Positions 38,401-47,187 of a DNA stretch of 64,000 nucleotides are shown here, piece by piece (the first letter of the stretch is position 1; each line of letters begins with the position of its first letter). Below the pieces are notes generated by a model, which had not been told where the DNA came from, searched no databases, and saw only the letters and a program-made list of their open reading frames with translations. The DNA is from Phycisphaerae bacterium (GTDB lineage: Bacteria; Planctomycetota; Phycisphaerae; UBA1845). The position numbers and the translations under genes are program-made. Location of the stretch: the NCBI GenBank assembly GCA_029260075.1, contig JAJDDY010000023.1, forward strand, positions 124,001 to 188,000, read 5' to 3'.

Positions 38401-41400
38401 CTGCTCTCGGGAATGGATCCGGGGCAGCGGGCGTATGTCGAGGGAACATCGCCGGCGGCTTGGATTGCCGTGGCGCCGGCGGCGACGCTGACTGAACGTC
38501 GCGGCTTTCGCCTTCCCATGGACGATGGAGCCGCCGCGGCGTCAGCGTTCAACGAATGGTACAAGGGGGCTGCATGGCGTGCGGACCTTTCGTCGGATAC
38601 GGTCTATGGTTTCGGGCGCGATACGCTCACGTCGACCGATGCCAACTATCGCGAAAGCGGTGATGCACACGAGCCGGGTTCGTCGCCGGTAGGTTTCTTC
38701 ACCACCGAGAACGGCTATCGTCTCTTCGACATGACCGGCAATGTGGCTGAGTGGATGCACGACGCCGGCGTGACGTCGGCTGATCGCGCCACGCGCGGCG
38801 GTCACTACAACAACGTCGTCGACTCGCCGTTTCTCAAGAATGACGGTCGAAGTTCCGTTCCTGCGGATCAAGCGTTCAACTTCGTCGGGTTTCGCGTGGC
38901 GCAGGTGGTCGCCCCGGTTGAACTTGACGTCGTAATCGATCCGGTTTCGGCGCGAGGGTTCGTGGGCGAGCCGTTGCTTTCGAGCGGAACGCAAACGATC
39001 AACGTTACGATTACGAATCCGAGCGAGCAGACCATTGATCAGGTCGTGGTAAGCGTGAGTCCCGATTGGTTTGAAGTGGACGGAATCGCGCCCACGCAAA
39101 TCCCAGCCGGCGCGTCTGTCGTTGTGCCGTTCCGAGTGTCGCCGTCGGGGTTGAACGCCGGTGTGTCGCCGGCGCCGCCCGGTGATTTTACGTTGGTGTT
39201 GGGGAGCGAGCAGCAGAGCGAGGGACTCCCGGGCGCTGAAGTCCTAGGCCCGACTCACGATTTTTGGATCAGTGAGATCGAAGTGACGAACTCTTCGTTC
39301 GTATCCTTCCTCAATGGCGCAACGGTGGATGCCCAGCGCGACGCACCGTCGATTCGAAGTGAGTACATGTATTTCGACACGGGCTCGGGGAGTGTGTACG
39401 TCAACGACGCCCGCACGCCCGCGATCGGCACGACAGTGCCAATTCCTGGCACGATGATGTACGACGGTGGTGTTGGGCGAATCCAGCTTGTTGGCGGAAC
39501 GTACGTCGTCGACGCAGGATTCGCAGCGCACCCGGTCGTTGGCGTTACGTGGTATGGCGCGATCAAATATTGCAATTGGCTTACGATAGAAACCGGTCTA
39601 CCCCCATCGCTCCGGGCGTACGAAGAGGCGCCGAGCCATCGGTTGGACGGGTGGCATCCGGTCGTGATTACCGACAGCGTTTGGACGACCACGGGGCTAC
39701 CGGACGCAGCTCGTCGCTTTCTCGTCGAAGACACGCTCGGATACCGCCTACCCATGGACGACGGGGCGACAACCGCGTCACCGCATAACGAGTGGTACAA
39801 AGCCGCATCGCGAACGGACGGAACGACCAACACCGCACCGATATTTGGGTCAGTCTACGGTTTCGGACGTGACGTGCTCACTTCAGCAGATGCCAATTTC
39901 TTCAAGAGCGGCGATACGGCTACGGACGGTACGACCTCGGTTCGATTCTTCGATGGCACGAACAATCTCTTTCAAGAACCGTCTACCGGTTGCTTTGGCG
40001 ACACGACGGAAGCGACACCGACCGCAGACACGGCCAACGGATACCATCTGTTTGACTTGACGGGCAACGTGGCGGAGTGGATGCAGGACCTCGGTACGGA
40101 CATTGCGGACCGAGCCACACGCGGCGGCGGATGGCGCGATGCGAGCACGCAGTCGACGTTGCGAACGGACACGCGTATTGCGATAGCCCCGGATGTAGCC
40201 AGTGACGATGTTGGTTTTCGGGTCGTGCGCGGCACCGGGCACGTGGTCACGTTTACGGTGACGGATACGCTCGCCGACAGCCGCCACGATCGCCAGTTCA
40301 TTCTTGACCTGCGCGAGCCGCTCCAACTGACACCGCTCACGGACGAGTCGGTGTCTGGGGGTTATGGCGACCTCGATGTGTTTTCGACCATCACACGCAT
40401 CTACACGTTGACCAATAAGTCGTCGGGCGAGATGAATTGGTCGATCGCTAGCGATGCGCCTTGGCTTGACGTACGCGGCCCGGTCGTGGGCGAATTGTCC
40501 GGCACGATCGCTGGCGACGGAGTGGTCGAGCTCGACTTGGCCACCAATGCGCTGGCTGATGATCTAGGACCGGGCAATCACAGCGGCACGCTTGAAGTGA
40601 CGAACGTGGTTACAGGAGGCGTCCATCGTCGAATGGTCGAACTTTCTATTGATGAGCCGATCAGTTCGACGACGCTCGATGTCGATCCTCAACCGTTTTC
40701 CGGACCATTGGGTGGTCCGTTCGATGCGCCGGTCTTGGATCGATCCTTTCGATTTGTCAATGATGCTGCGTTCGACCTGTCCTACGAAATCACGTCCGAC
40801 CGGACTTGGTTAACGCTGACGTCGGCGCTCACGGGTACGCTCGCCGGTGGCGGCGACGTCACCGTGACCGCTACAGTGGGCGCGGACGCCGACGTGTTGG
40901 CCGTCGGCAAGTACGATGCGAACGTGAATCTTCTGTGGACCGATCTCGCAGCGAGCAATCTCAGTAGCGCCGTGTCACAGTTGGTTCGCCTCATCGTCGA
41001 AGATCCCGTGGCGATCACACAGTCGGTCGACCCCTGGCCCACACAAATCAATCCCGACCCGAGCGAACACGTTGAGCAAGTGTTCACGTTGACCAATCGA
41101 ACGACTACTCCGGTCGAGTTGATGATTGACGTGGACGTCACTTGGATCGATGTGGATCAAACGGTTGTGGAAGTCTTGCCCGGGTTACCGGTTGGCGCCA
41201 CCGTTCGCGCGGTGCTCAACGACAATGCGTCTGCCCTCGTGGACGGTGTGTATGTCGGCACGATATCCTGGACCGATACGATCACCAACATCAAGCAGTG
41301 CAGCGTGTTCGAGCTTACGATCAACGAGGGATTGTCCGTCACACCGTTCGCCGACTTCCTCGCGTTCGGCGCCACCGGTCGCGCGGCGGTGCCGTCCATA

Positions 41401-42915
41401 TCGACATATCAGGTTACGAATGTTCCACGTGTTGTCGATGGTGGGATTGACTGGACCGTCTCGACATCGGCCAACTGGTTGACGGTCATTCGCACGACCG
41501 ATCCCGGTGTGTTGTTGGACGACGGATCGAGTGCCGGCGCCGTCGTCCTGCTCAACCCTGATGCGGTCGCGTTGCTTCCTGCGGGCGTCCATCGCGCCGA
41601 CGTGGAAATCTCGGATTTGACGGGGGGGACGTCGCAACTCGCCGCAGTTCGGACGGTCGTGCTTACGCTAACCGACGCGATCCTTACGCCCAATGAGTCA
41701 ACCGTTTCGGCAGCGATAACGCAACCCGGCGGCCCAGGGTACGGCTACGTGATGGGCACGTTCCACACCACCAACGCCGAGTTCGTCAGCTTCCTCAACG
41801 ATGCTAGGGCCAATTTTGCCGGCGAGCGTGGGCAGTACATGTTCTTCGACTCGACAGCCGGTGACGTCTACGTCAACACGATGATGAACGGATCGATCGG
41901 CGCCGATCCCGGTGGACGAACGACGAAAATGTTCGCACCGGCGGCGGCCAATCAGATCGCTTACGTTGGTGGCGTCTACGAAGTGATCACGACGCCGACC
42001 GACTTCTCGCGTCACCCGGTGGCTGGCGTGAGTTGGTACGGCGCCGTGAAGTATTGCAACTGGTTGACGTTGGATCAGGGCATGCCGTCGGATCAACGAT
42101 GCTACACCGAGTCAACCGATGCGTCGTTGGCGGGTTGGCGTCCGGTCGTAGTGACCAAGACCAACTGGATCGCGCGCGATCTTACGGACAGCGAGCGGCA
42201 ATCATTGGTTACGAAGTACCGTGGCTATCGTTTGCCCATGGACGACGGCGCCGCCAACTTCGATCCATCGACCGACGGCGTGGATGGGTACAACGAGTGG
42301 TACAAGGTCGCGGCGTGGGACGCGGTGCTCAGGAACAACCGCTACGGGTTTGGGCCGGATCCGGATCCGCTCACCGGCGCGTTCGCGAATTACCGATGCA
42401 GTGAAGACCCATTTGAATCGTCGCTCGACTGCCTCGCCGGAGGTACAACGCCCGTCGGGTTCTTTGACGGCGTCAACATGTTGGCGGACGGCGTGACGGT
42501 GACGGTCGATACCGCCAACGCCTTCGGCTTGTACGACCTGTCCGGCAACCTTTACCAATGGGTGCAGGGGCGGTTCACGACAAGCGCCGACGTCTTGCGC
42601 CGGGGGACGATACGCGGTGGCAGCTTCAACAGCGTTCCGATCCACATCGAAGCCGGCTTTCGCCAAATGACGCCGCCTGATACGACTGATGTGCAGGTCG
42701 GTTACCGAGTGGTACGCGCTGTCCCCACGGCCAGTGGAGATATTAATTACGACGGCGTCGTGGACGTTCGCGATTACGCGGGTGCGGCCGTTTGTTTGAG
42801 CGGTCCGGCTAATGCACAAATTCCCGGATGTGAGCAATTGGACGTCAACGGTGACGGGCGATTCGACTTGCTCGACATCGCGACGATGTTCCGAGACTTC
42901 ACCGGCAATCCCTGA
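35500..42915 (+). CDS. Giant secreted protein with four FGE/SUMF1-like modules, Ig-like repeats and a dockerin
   Basis: About 2471 residues. A signal peptide (WRLAAVVAIASVWPSLSFA) is near the N terminus. Four formylglycine-generating-enzyme-like modules lie at about 35610-36580, 37995-38910, 39180-40235 and 41700-42725; each has R/VxNxEFVxFLN, GVTWYGAVKYCNWLT, GFRLPMDDG ... EWYKAAAW, GFGRD ... ANY, FDLTGNVAEWMQD, RGG and VGFRVV. They are separated by repeated BACON/Ig-like beta domains. The C terminus is a classic dockerin: GDINYDGVVDVRDY and LDVNGDGRFDLLDI. None of the modules has the paired cysteines that follow RGGSF/W in active enzymes, so they are probably binding or structural. The start is uncertain: the frame is open from a TTG at 35392; TTG 35500 has GGAGG nine bases upstream, and GTG 35503 is possible. 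Confidence 0.8.
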   Translation: MVHRFQQHHGPTCGNARWRLAAVVAIASVWPSLSFAGEPSFVFIPAADQQPTGPAHDYRITRYEIRNDEFVAFLNDALTNPGNERGEHLYFDTASGDVYLNTSTTGGSGVGSSERSVRMFTPSIAGQIEFVGGAYAVALAPVDFTEHPVVGVTWFGAVKYCNWLTVSSGLSPGDRAYSETPAPDLDGWHPVTTTSEDWAVGDLNAVDRAALIKRVGFRLPMDDGVPGASSYSEWYKAAAWDEAGQVNHTFGFGRDSLGGSDANYRSSGDPFDPGSTPVGYYDGSDHGGAFATTANDNGYQAFDFSGNVWEWVQDQSPTDVGRRRTRGGSWRSFTSSLELTFEGDASVSFADVAIGFRVVQSVIDPLLITPFAELSVTGPWGGTYDPPGDSTITYSLRNVVDVPVVFTATTSAAWIAVEPGFGVVQRGAVVDVVVTIEPGCADGLTVGSNADTVVFALDNGTTVAERSVTLQVREPLSLAPVADFVSTLEFSSGSPSPSNTFYSFTNASIVSVNWSARWVDTSDVPAGRSWLLLGGAATSTGSVPPRGVWPIVVGIDGSEASQLSPGLYTADVTLTDDCTGRTFVRAVRLDVTAPLIVTPEVPTVLTGVSGGPFDPTGVAFDLQNGFLRSITWTAELCVESPGAATCTPPVSPTWLTLDRTGNTLVAEAVDRVLVDLTPGAANLEAGIHVLTVRFTDVGTGLVVDRQVILDVTGIAVEPSSDVTFRGPLGGPFQPSSLIYTVRNAGRPEMNWAAQVVFDPPLIDLGNLNWLTVAPSSGVIFDKGDVDEVTISLSSDAVQLDPDQSYSATITFTADNNAATSATRRVTLIVGSESFSVSMMTVPGADAQPLGPDYTFRLGEFEVRNSEFARFLNNARRNAIDPTPGIADARSAFMYFDRDSGDVYINDQAAGEEGGDPAGVLTTRLFRAAVSGEVSFVNNEFVVSTGKENFPVVGVSWYGAVKFCNWLTLLSGMDPGQRAYVEGTSPAAWIAVAPAATLTERRGFRLPMDDGAAAASAFNEWYKGAAWRADLSSDTVYGFGRDTLTSTDANYRESGDAHEPGSSPVGFFTTENGYRLFDMTGNVAEWMHDAGVTSADRATRGGHYNNVVDSPFLKNDGRSSVPADQAFNFVGFRVAQVVAPVELDVVIDPVSARGFVGEPLLSSGTQTINVTITNPSEQTIDQVVVSVSPDWFEVDGIAPTQIPAGASVVVPFRVSPSGLNAGVSPAPPGDFTLVLGSEQQSEGLPGAEVLGPTHDFWISEIEVTNSSFVSFLNGATVDAQRDAPSIRSEYMYFDTGSGSVYVNDARTPAIGTTVPIPGTMMYDGGVGRIQLVGGTYVVDAGFAAHPVVGVTWYGAIKYCNWLTIETGLPPSLRAYEEAPSHRLDGWHPVVITDSVWTTTGLPDAARRFLVEDTLGYRLPMDDGATTASPHNEWYKAASRTDGTTNTAPIFGSVYGFGRDVLTSADANFFKSGDTATDGTTSVRFFDGTNNLFQEPSTGCFGDTTEATPTADTANGYHLFDLTGNVAEWMQDLGTDIADRATRGGGWRDASTQSTLRTDTRIAIAPDVASDDVGFRVVRGTGHVVTFTVTDTLADSRHDRQFILDLREPLQLTPLTDESVSGGYGDLDVFSTITRIYTLTNKSSGEMNWSIASDAPWLDVRGPVVGELSGTIAGDGVVELDLATNALADDLGPGNHSGTLEVTNVVTGGVHRRMVELSIDEPISSTTLDVDPQPFSGPLGGPFDAPVLDRSFRFVNDAAFDLSYEITSDRTWLTLTSALTGTLAGGGDVTVTATVGADADVLAVGKYDANVNLLWTDLAASNLSSAVSQLVRLIVEDPVAITQSVDPWPTQINPDPSEHVEQVFTLTNRTTTPVELMIDVDVTWIDVDQTVVEVLPGLPVGATVRAVLNDNASALVDGVYVGTISWTDTITNIKQCSVFELTINEGLSVTPFADFLAFGATGRAAVPSISTYQVTNVPRVVDGGIDWTVSTSANWLTVIRTTDPGVLLDDGSSAGAVVLLNPDAVALLPAGVHRADVEISDLTGGTSQLAAVRTVVLTLTDAILTPNESTVSAAITQPGGPGYGYVMGTFHTTNAEFVSFLNDARANFAGERGQYMFFDSTAGDVYVNTMMNGSIGADPGGRTTKMFAPAAANQIAYVGGVYEVITTPTDFSRHPVAGVSWYGAVKYCNWLTLDQGMPSDQRCYTESTDASLAGWRPVVVTKTNWIARDLTDSERQSLVTKYRGYRLPMDDGAANFDPSTDGVDGYNEWYKVAAWDAVLRNNRYGFGPDPDPLTGAFANYRCSEDPFESSLDCLAGGTTPVGFFDGVNMLADGVTVTVDTANAFGLYDLSGNLYQWVQGRFTTSADVLRRGTIRGGSFNSVPIHIEAGFRQMTPPDTTDVQVGYRVVRAVPTASGDINYDGVVDVRDYAGAAVCLSGPANAQIPGCEQLDVNGDGRFDLLDIATMFRDFTGNP

Positions 42916-42925
42916 AACGTCCGGC

Positions 42926-43045
42926 GCATCCAAGTATGGCAGCGATCGACCCAGTTGATCCAAGTGTAGCACCAGCCAACCCGCCTGATCCAAGTGTGCC
43001 GCCAGCCAACCGGGCTGATCCATGTGTGGCACCGGCTTCCAGCCG
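42926..43045. repeat. Tandem repeat of a 30-bp unit, about four copies
   Basis: Units start at 42926, 42956, 42986 and 43016. The best conserved part is TGATCCAAGTGTxGCxCCAG. The last unit runs into the family B core (GGCACCGGCTTCCAGCCGG), as if the array arose from the end of a family B copy. It begins 11 bases after the stop of the giant gene. Confidence 0.75.
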
Positions 43046-43152
43046 GTGATCAAAAATACTGACCGCAAGACCGATCCCACATTGCAACGTTAGAAGAGTG
43101 CAACGAGTAGCAAGCCGTTGACAGAGAACCGCAACTCACACACACTACGCCG

Positions 43153-43992
43153 ATGAATATATGCATCGCGCAAACACACATGACAACGGATTTGGACGCC
43201 AACCACCAGGCGGTTAGCAGCTTGATTCGACAAGCCGCCGAGGCCGGCGCAGATGTCGTTCTGTTTCCGGAAATGTCGGTGACCGAGTTTTTCCCGCGAC
43301 ACCCGCACCGATACGAATTCTTTGACCTAGCTGAACCGATGCCCGGTCCGACCACGGATCGGTTCGCTGCCCTCGCCAAGAAACACCACATCGCCGTCGT
43401 CTACAACCACTACGAGCGATCCGACGAGCATTTGTTTTTCGACGCCTGCGCAGTGATCGACGCCGACGGACGCTTCGTTGGCCGACAGCGAATGATGCAC
43501 ATCGCAGAAGAGCCGGGGTACAACGAGAAGTTTTACTACACGCCCGGCTGGGATCGGTATCACGTTTTCGAGCTGGGCGGCTGGAAGTTCGGAATCGCGA
43601 TCTGCTACGACCGGCATTTCCCCGAGGTGTTTCGCAGCTTCGTTCTACAGGGCGCCGAGTTCGTGCTGATCCCGACAGCCGTCGCGGGCAGCGATATTTA
43701 CGCGGGCACGTACGAACTTGAAATGCGAGCGGCGGCGGTGACGCATGGCGTGTACATCGCGATGGCCAATCGCGCGGGTCGCGAAGACCCCATGACGTTC
43801 ATGGGGCAATCCATGATCATCAACCCGCAAGGCGAGGTCGTAGCCGCGCTCGACGAAAAACCCGATCAGATCCTCACCCACGAACTTTCCAAGACCGTCG
43901 TTACCAAGACACGAACGCTCTTCCCATTCCTTAGGGACCGTCGACCGGAAACGTACGAACTCTTGACGGAACATCGCCGCGCGGATGGCTAA
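43153..43992 (+). CDS. Carbon-nitrogen hydrolase (nitrilase superfamily)
   Basis: A 279-residue nitrilase-fold protein, closest in style to N-carbamoylputrescine amidase or beta-ureidopropionase. Catalytic Glu40 is in LFPEMSVTEF and nucleophile Cys151 in GIAICYDRHFPEVFR. The catalytic lysine, normally in YRKxHI, is replaced: the segment reads GRQRMMHIAEEPGYNEKFYYTPG, with Met114 at the expected place. Other family marks such as YELEMRAAAVTHGVYIAMANRAG are intact. Either another Lys serves or the enzyme is unusual or inactive. The TAA stop is the first three bases of a family B element. Confidence 0.85.
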   Translation: MNICIAQTHMTTDLDANHQAVSSLIRQAAEAGADVVLFPEMSVTEFFPRHPHRYEFFDLAEPMPGPTTDRFAALAKKHHIAVVYNHYERSDEHLFFDACAVIDADGRFVGRQRMMHIAEEPGYNEKFYYTPGWDRYHVFELGGWKFGIAICYDRHFPEVFRSFVLQGAEFVLIPTAVAGSDIYAGTYELEMRAAAVTHGVYIAMANRAGREDPMTFMGQSMIINPQGEVVAALDEKPDQILTHELSKTVVTKTRTLFPFLRDRRPETYELLTEHRRADG

Positions 43993-44133
43993 CAGCCTGT
44001 TGGAAAAGTGTGGCACCGGCTTCCAGCCGGTGATCCATTTGCGATTTCGTCCTCTTGATGAGAACGCAGGACGTCATCGCGTGCGAGTTCTCGGTGACGG
44101 GTTTGAATACCTGGATTGTTCAACACCCTGCTA
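43990..44133. repeat. Family B element (B3)
   Basis: Begins TAACAGCCTGTTGGAAAAG, carries GGCACCGGCTTCCAGCCGG, and ends TTGTTCAACACCCTGCTA. The ends are imperfect inverted repeats and the element is bounded by TA on both sides. Its first three bases are the stop codon of the nitrilase-family gene. Confidence 0.85.
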
Positions 44134-44157
44134 AGTAAGGAACGAGCGCAGAACCAC

Positions 44158-46212
44158 TTACCGCGCCCTCTTGCCGCCCTTGTTCTTCCCCTTTCGCGGC
44201 GCCACCGACGCCATTCCCTTATCCGTCGCGGGGACGATGTGTAGTTCCGGCGTGTCCTTCAGTTCGATGATTCGGTCGCGGAGGCGTGCGGCTTTTTCGA
44301 ATTCGAGGGCCTCGGCCGCTTCGAGCATTTCCTTCTCCAATAGATTGATCAGTTCACTCTTTTCGAGCTGGGCTTCTGATGCGTGGATGGCCTCGGCGGC
44401 GACTTTGTGGGCCTTAACCGTTTTCTCCAAGCTCGATCGAATTTCCTTCTTGATCGTCTCCGGCGTAATGTTGTGCTCCTCGTTGTATTCCTCTTGAATC
44501 TTTCGACGTCGGTCGGTTTCGTCCATGGCCCGTCGCATGCTCGGTGTGATCTTGTCCGCGTAGAGTTTGACTTCGGCGTCGATGTGTCGCGCGGTGCGCC
44601 CGATCATCTGAATCAACGACGTTTCGCTTCGCAGAAATCCTTCCTTGTCCGCGTCTAGGATACAAACCAGCGACACTTCCGGCAGGTCCAGCCCTTCGCG
44701 CAGTAGATTCACGCCCACCAACACATCGAACTTCCCCTCGCGCAGCTCGCGTAAGATGCTTACCCGTTCGAGCGTATCAATGTCCGCGTGCATGTATCGC
44801 CCACGAAGACCTTCCTGCTCGATATACTGAGCAAGGTCCTCAGCCAATCGTTTGGTGAGCGTCGACACCAACACACGCTGGCCCGCAGCCGCCCGCTGAG
44901 CGATGCGTTCCAATAAGTCCGGCACTTGGCCGCGAGCGGGAAGCACTTCGATCGGCGGATCGACCAATCCCGTCGGGCGGATGATCTGTTCGACCACTTC
45001 GCCGCCGCATCGCTCAAGTTCGTATGGACCGGGCGTCGCCGAGACGAACAACACCTGGTCCCACATTTGCTCAAATTCTTCGAAACGCATCGGTCGGTTG
45101 TCCAAGCAGCTTGGCAGACGAAATCCGTGCTCGACCAGCGTTTCCTTTCTCGCCCGGTCGCCGTTGTACATGGCTCGAATCTGCGGGATGCTTGCGTGCG
45201 ATTCATCAATGAACAGCAGCAAGTCCTTTGGGAAATAGTCCACAAGCGTATAGGGTTTGGCCCCCGGCTCGGTGCCGTTGAGGTGACGCGAGTAGTTTTC
45301 GATACCAGAGCAATAGCCCACCTCGCGCAACATTTCGACGTCGTACTTGGTCCGCGCCAAAATCCGCTGAGCTTCCAGCAGTTTGCCGAGACGGCGGAAC
45401 TGTTTCACGCGTAAGTCCAACTCGTCGAGAATGCTCTTGGCCGCATCTTCCACCCGGTCTTCGGGAATGACATAGTGGACCGCCGGGTAGACGAACAGGC
45501 GCTCGAGCTTGCCAAGCGAAGCCCCGGTGATGGGGCTGATGGCTTCGAGGTTGTCGATCTCGTCGCCGAACAATTCGATTCGATAGCCCGTCTCCTCGTA
45601 CGCAGGGTAGAGCTCGACAATGTCGCCGCGAACGCGAAACGTGCCGCGCTTGAAGTCCATGTCGTTCCGCGAATACTGCAAGTCGACGAAGCGGCGGAGC
45701 AGTACGTCACGCTCGATCGTCTCGCCGAGGCTGAGCACGATCACACTGGCCTTGTAATCGTCGGGACTACCGAGACCGAAAATGCACGAGACGCTGGCAA
45801 CGATCAAGGCATCACGCCGGGCGACAAGCGTGCTTGTCGTGCTAAGTCGTAGGCGGTCGAGGTCGTCATTGCGCGAGGCGTCTTTTTCGATATAGATGTC
45901 GCGTTGCGGGATGTAGGCTTCCGGCTGGTAGTAGTCGTAGTAGCTGACGAAAAACTCGACGGCGTTTTCGGGGAAAAGGCCTCTGAACTCTTCGTAAAGC
46001 TGGGCGGCAAGCGTTTTGTTGTGTGAAATCACTAGCGTGGGGCGATTGAGCTGCTCGACCACGTTGGCCATCGTAAACGTCTTGCCCGATCCCGTGACCC
46101 CGAGCAAGCACTGCGATTGCTGGCTATCGCGGAATCGTGACGTGATCCGTTTGATCGCCGCCGGCTGATCACCGGTCGGTTGGAACGGGCTAACAAGTTT
46201 GAATTGATCCAT
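44158..46212 (-). CDS. uvrB: Excinuclease ABC subunit B
   Basis: UvrB verifies DNA damage and recruits UvrC in nucleotide excision repair. The 684-residue product starts MDQFKLVSPFQPTGDQPAAI and has Walker A GVTGSGKT (38-45), the beta-hairpin region YYDYYQPEAYIP, helicase motifs including DESHASIPQ and IGRTARH, and a C-terminal UVR motif (EAAEALEFEKAARLRDRI) followed by a short basic tail. An in-frame ATG 120 bases upstream is rejected because that stretch reaches into the tRNA gene on the other strand and lacks similarity. uvrA and uvrC are not in the window. Confidence 0.95.
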   Translation of the reverse strand: MDQFKLVSPFQPTGDQPAAIKRITSRFRDSQQSQCLLGVTGSGKTFTMANVVEQLNRPTLVISHNKTLAAQLYEEFRGLFPENAVEFFVSYYDYYQPEAYIPQRDIYIEKDASRNDDLDRLRLSTTSTLVARRDALIVASVSCIFGLGSPDDYKASVIVLSLGETIERDVLLRRFVDLQYSRNDMDFKRGTFRVRGDIVELYPAYEETGYRIELFGDEIDNLEAISPITGASLGKLERLFVYPAVHYVIPEDRVEDAAKSILDELDLRVKQFRRLGKLLEAQRILARTKYDVEMLREVGYCSGIENYSRHLNGTEPGAKPYTLVDYFPKDLLLFIDESHASIPQIRAMYNGDRARKETLVEHGFRLPSCLDNRPMRFEEFEQMWDQVLFVSATPGPYELERCGGEVVEQIIRPTGLVDPPIEVLPARGQVPDLLERIAQRAAAGQRVLVSTLTKRLAEDLAQYIEQEGLRGRYMHADIDTLERVSILRELREGKFDVLVGVNLLREGLDLPEVSLVCILDADKEGFLRSETSLIQMIGRTARHIDAEVKLYADKITPSMRRAMDETDRRRKIQEEYNEEHNITPETIKKEIRSSLEKTVKAHKVAAEAIHASEAQLEKSELINLLEKEMLEAAEALEFEKAARLRDRIIELKDTPELHIVPATDKGMASVAPRKGKNKGGKRAR

Positions 46213-46281
46213 CCAGCCTAACTCCGCAATGGGTTTCTCAGGCCGCCGCGTACGAACCTCCCGCCCATGGTACCCGAAGGC

Positions 46282-46310
46282 TTGACGATCGGCAGCCCGC
46301 GCGACACAAT
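46282..46310 (+). promoter_or_regulatory. Possible promoter of the tRNA gene
   Basis: TTGACG (46282-46287), 17-base spacer, CACAAT (46305-46310), 15 bases before the tRNA 5' end. Confidence 0.45.
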
Positions 46311-46324
46311 CCGCCCAACTTAGC

Positions 46325-46397
46325 GCCCCCATCGTCTAGTGGCCTAGGATATCAGGTTCTCATCCTGGAGACAGGGGTTCGACTCCCCTTGGGGGTA
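46325..46397 (+). tRNA. tRNA-Glu (CTC)
   Basis: The cloverleaf can be drawn by eye: acceptor GCCCCCA with TGGGGGT, anticodon arm TCAGG-TTCTCAT-CCTGG with anticodon CTC, T arm AGGGG-TTCGACT-CCCCT, discriminator A. The D arm GTCTAGTGGCCTAGGAT matches bacterial tRNA-Glu. No CCA is encoded. It is divergent from uvrB. Confidence 0.95.
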
Positions 46398-46583
46398 GTT
46401 CGATTGAACCCGTCGTGGCGATGTCGTCGCGGCGGTTTCTGCGTAGCTTCGACGTTGCAGTGCTCACTGGTCATGGCCGGGTCAAGGGGATTCTGGCGGT
46501 CTTGCGCACGTGGACAATGAGCCCGAGCCCGACTAGAGTATGGGGCCGTTGGGGCCGAAGGATTTCCCTAAGTATGGAGCATT

Positions 46584-47078
46584 ATGAGGCGTAGCATCCA
46601 CAAAACCTACGGTGGTCCTGTTGCGACAGCGTTGGTCGTGGCTCTGCTGGCCCGGGTGACGTCCGCCGACGTCGTGCTTCTGCATGACCACGGTGAAGAG
46701 GGATTCCACTCGCACGCCGTTACGCTTGATGATCTTCACGGTAGTGATCTCTCGGTAGACTGGCACAGTCACCACGACGACATACCGGATGATCAGCACG
46801 ACAACAGTGAAGATGGTTCGCGCCGCAGTGAGCACGCTGAACCGTTGGTCATTTTTGTAAATGCTCCTGCTGTGGCGACCGGAGTCTTTGGATCATTCGG
46901 TTCGTCGCTCGCCTCGATGTGTCATGCTTCCTTTCGGGCGATGCCCCGGTCGACGCGCCAGAGCGATCGGCCAAGTCCGTCCCGTTTCTTACCTGCTCCA
47001 TTTCATACGGCGCCACCCTTGCGCGCCGCGTTTGCCCTCGACGCCCTTTTGCAAAGCAGCGGCGCACTTCTGCTCTGA
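46584..47078 (+). CDS. Exported His-rich protein, probably metal-related
   Basis: A 164-residue protein with a signal-like N terminus (ATALVVALLARVTSA). The mature part is rich in His and Asp: LLHDHGEEGFHSH, DWHSHHDDIPDDQHDNSED. A later part (APAVATGVFGSFGSSLASMCH) is hydrophobic. No family is recognised. It lies just before a His-rich RND adaptor and an RND pump on the same strand, so a role as a periplasmic metal buffer or accessory factor is inferred. Confidence 0.65.
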   Translation: MRRSIHKTYGGPVATALVVALLARVTSADVVLLHDHGEEGFHSHAVTLDDLHGSDLSVDWHSHHDDIPDDQHDNSEDGSRRSEHAEPLVIFVNAPAVATGVFGSFGSSLASMCHASFRAMPRSTRQSDRPSPSRFLPAPFHTAPPLRAAFALDALLQSSGALLL

Positions 47079-47187
47079 TTCCTTCGCGTAGTTGAACTTG
47101 TCTCGTTCTCTGCCGGCGCTGAGCGCGGTGGACGTTGTTCCCGCGTGTTGTGCGCGGAATTGGCACGCGAATCATAAGAGTATACTC

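Noticed and set aside
42926-43045. CRISPR-like array
   Set aside because: The 30-bp units are directly joined with no unique spacers, and no cas genes are present.
46213-46332. N-terminal extension of uvrB to an upstream ATG
   Set aside because: It would overlap the tRNA-Glu gene and adds 40 residues not found in UvrB proteins.
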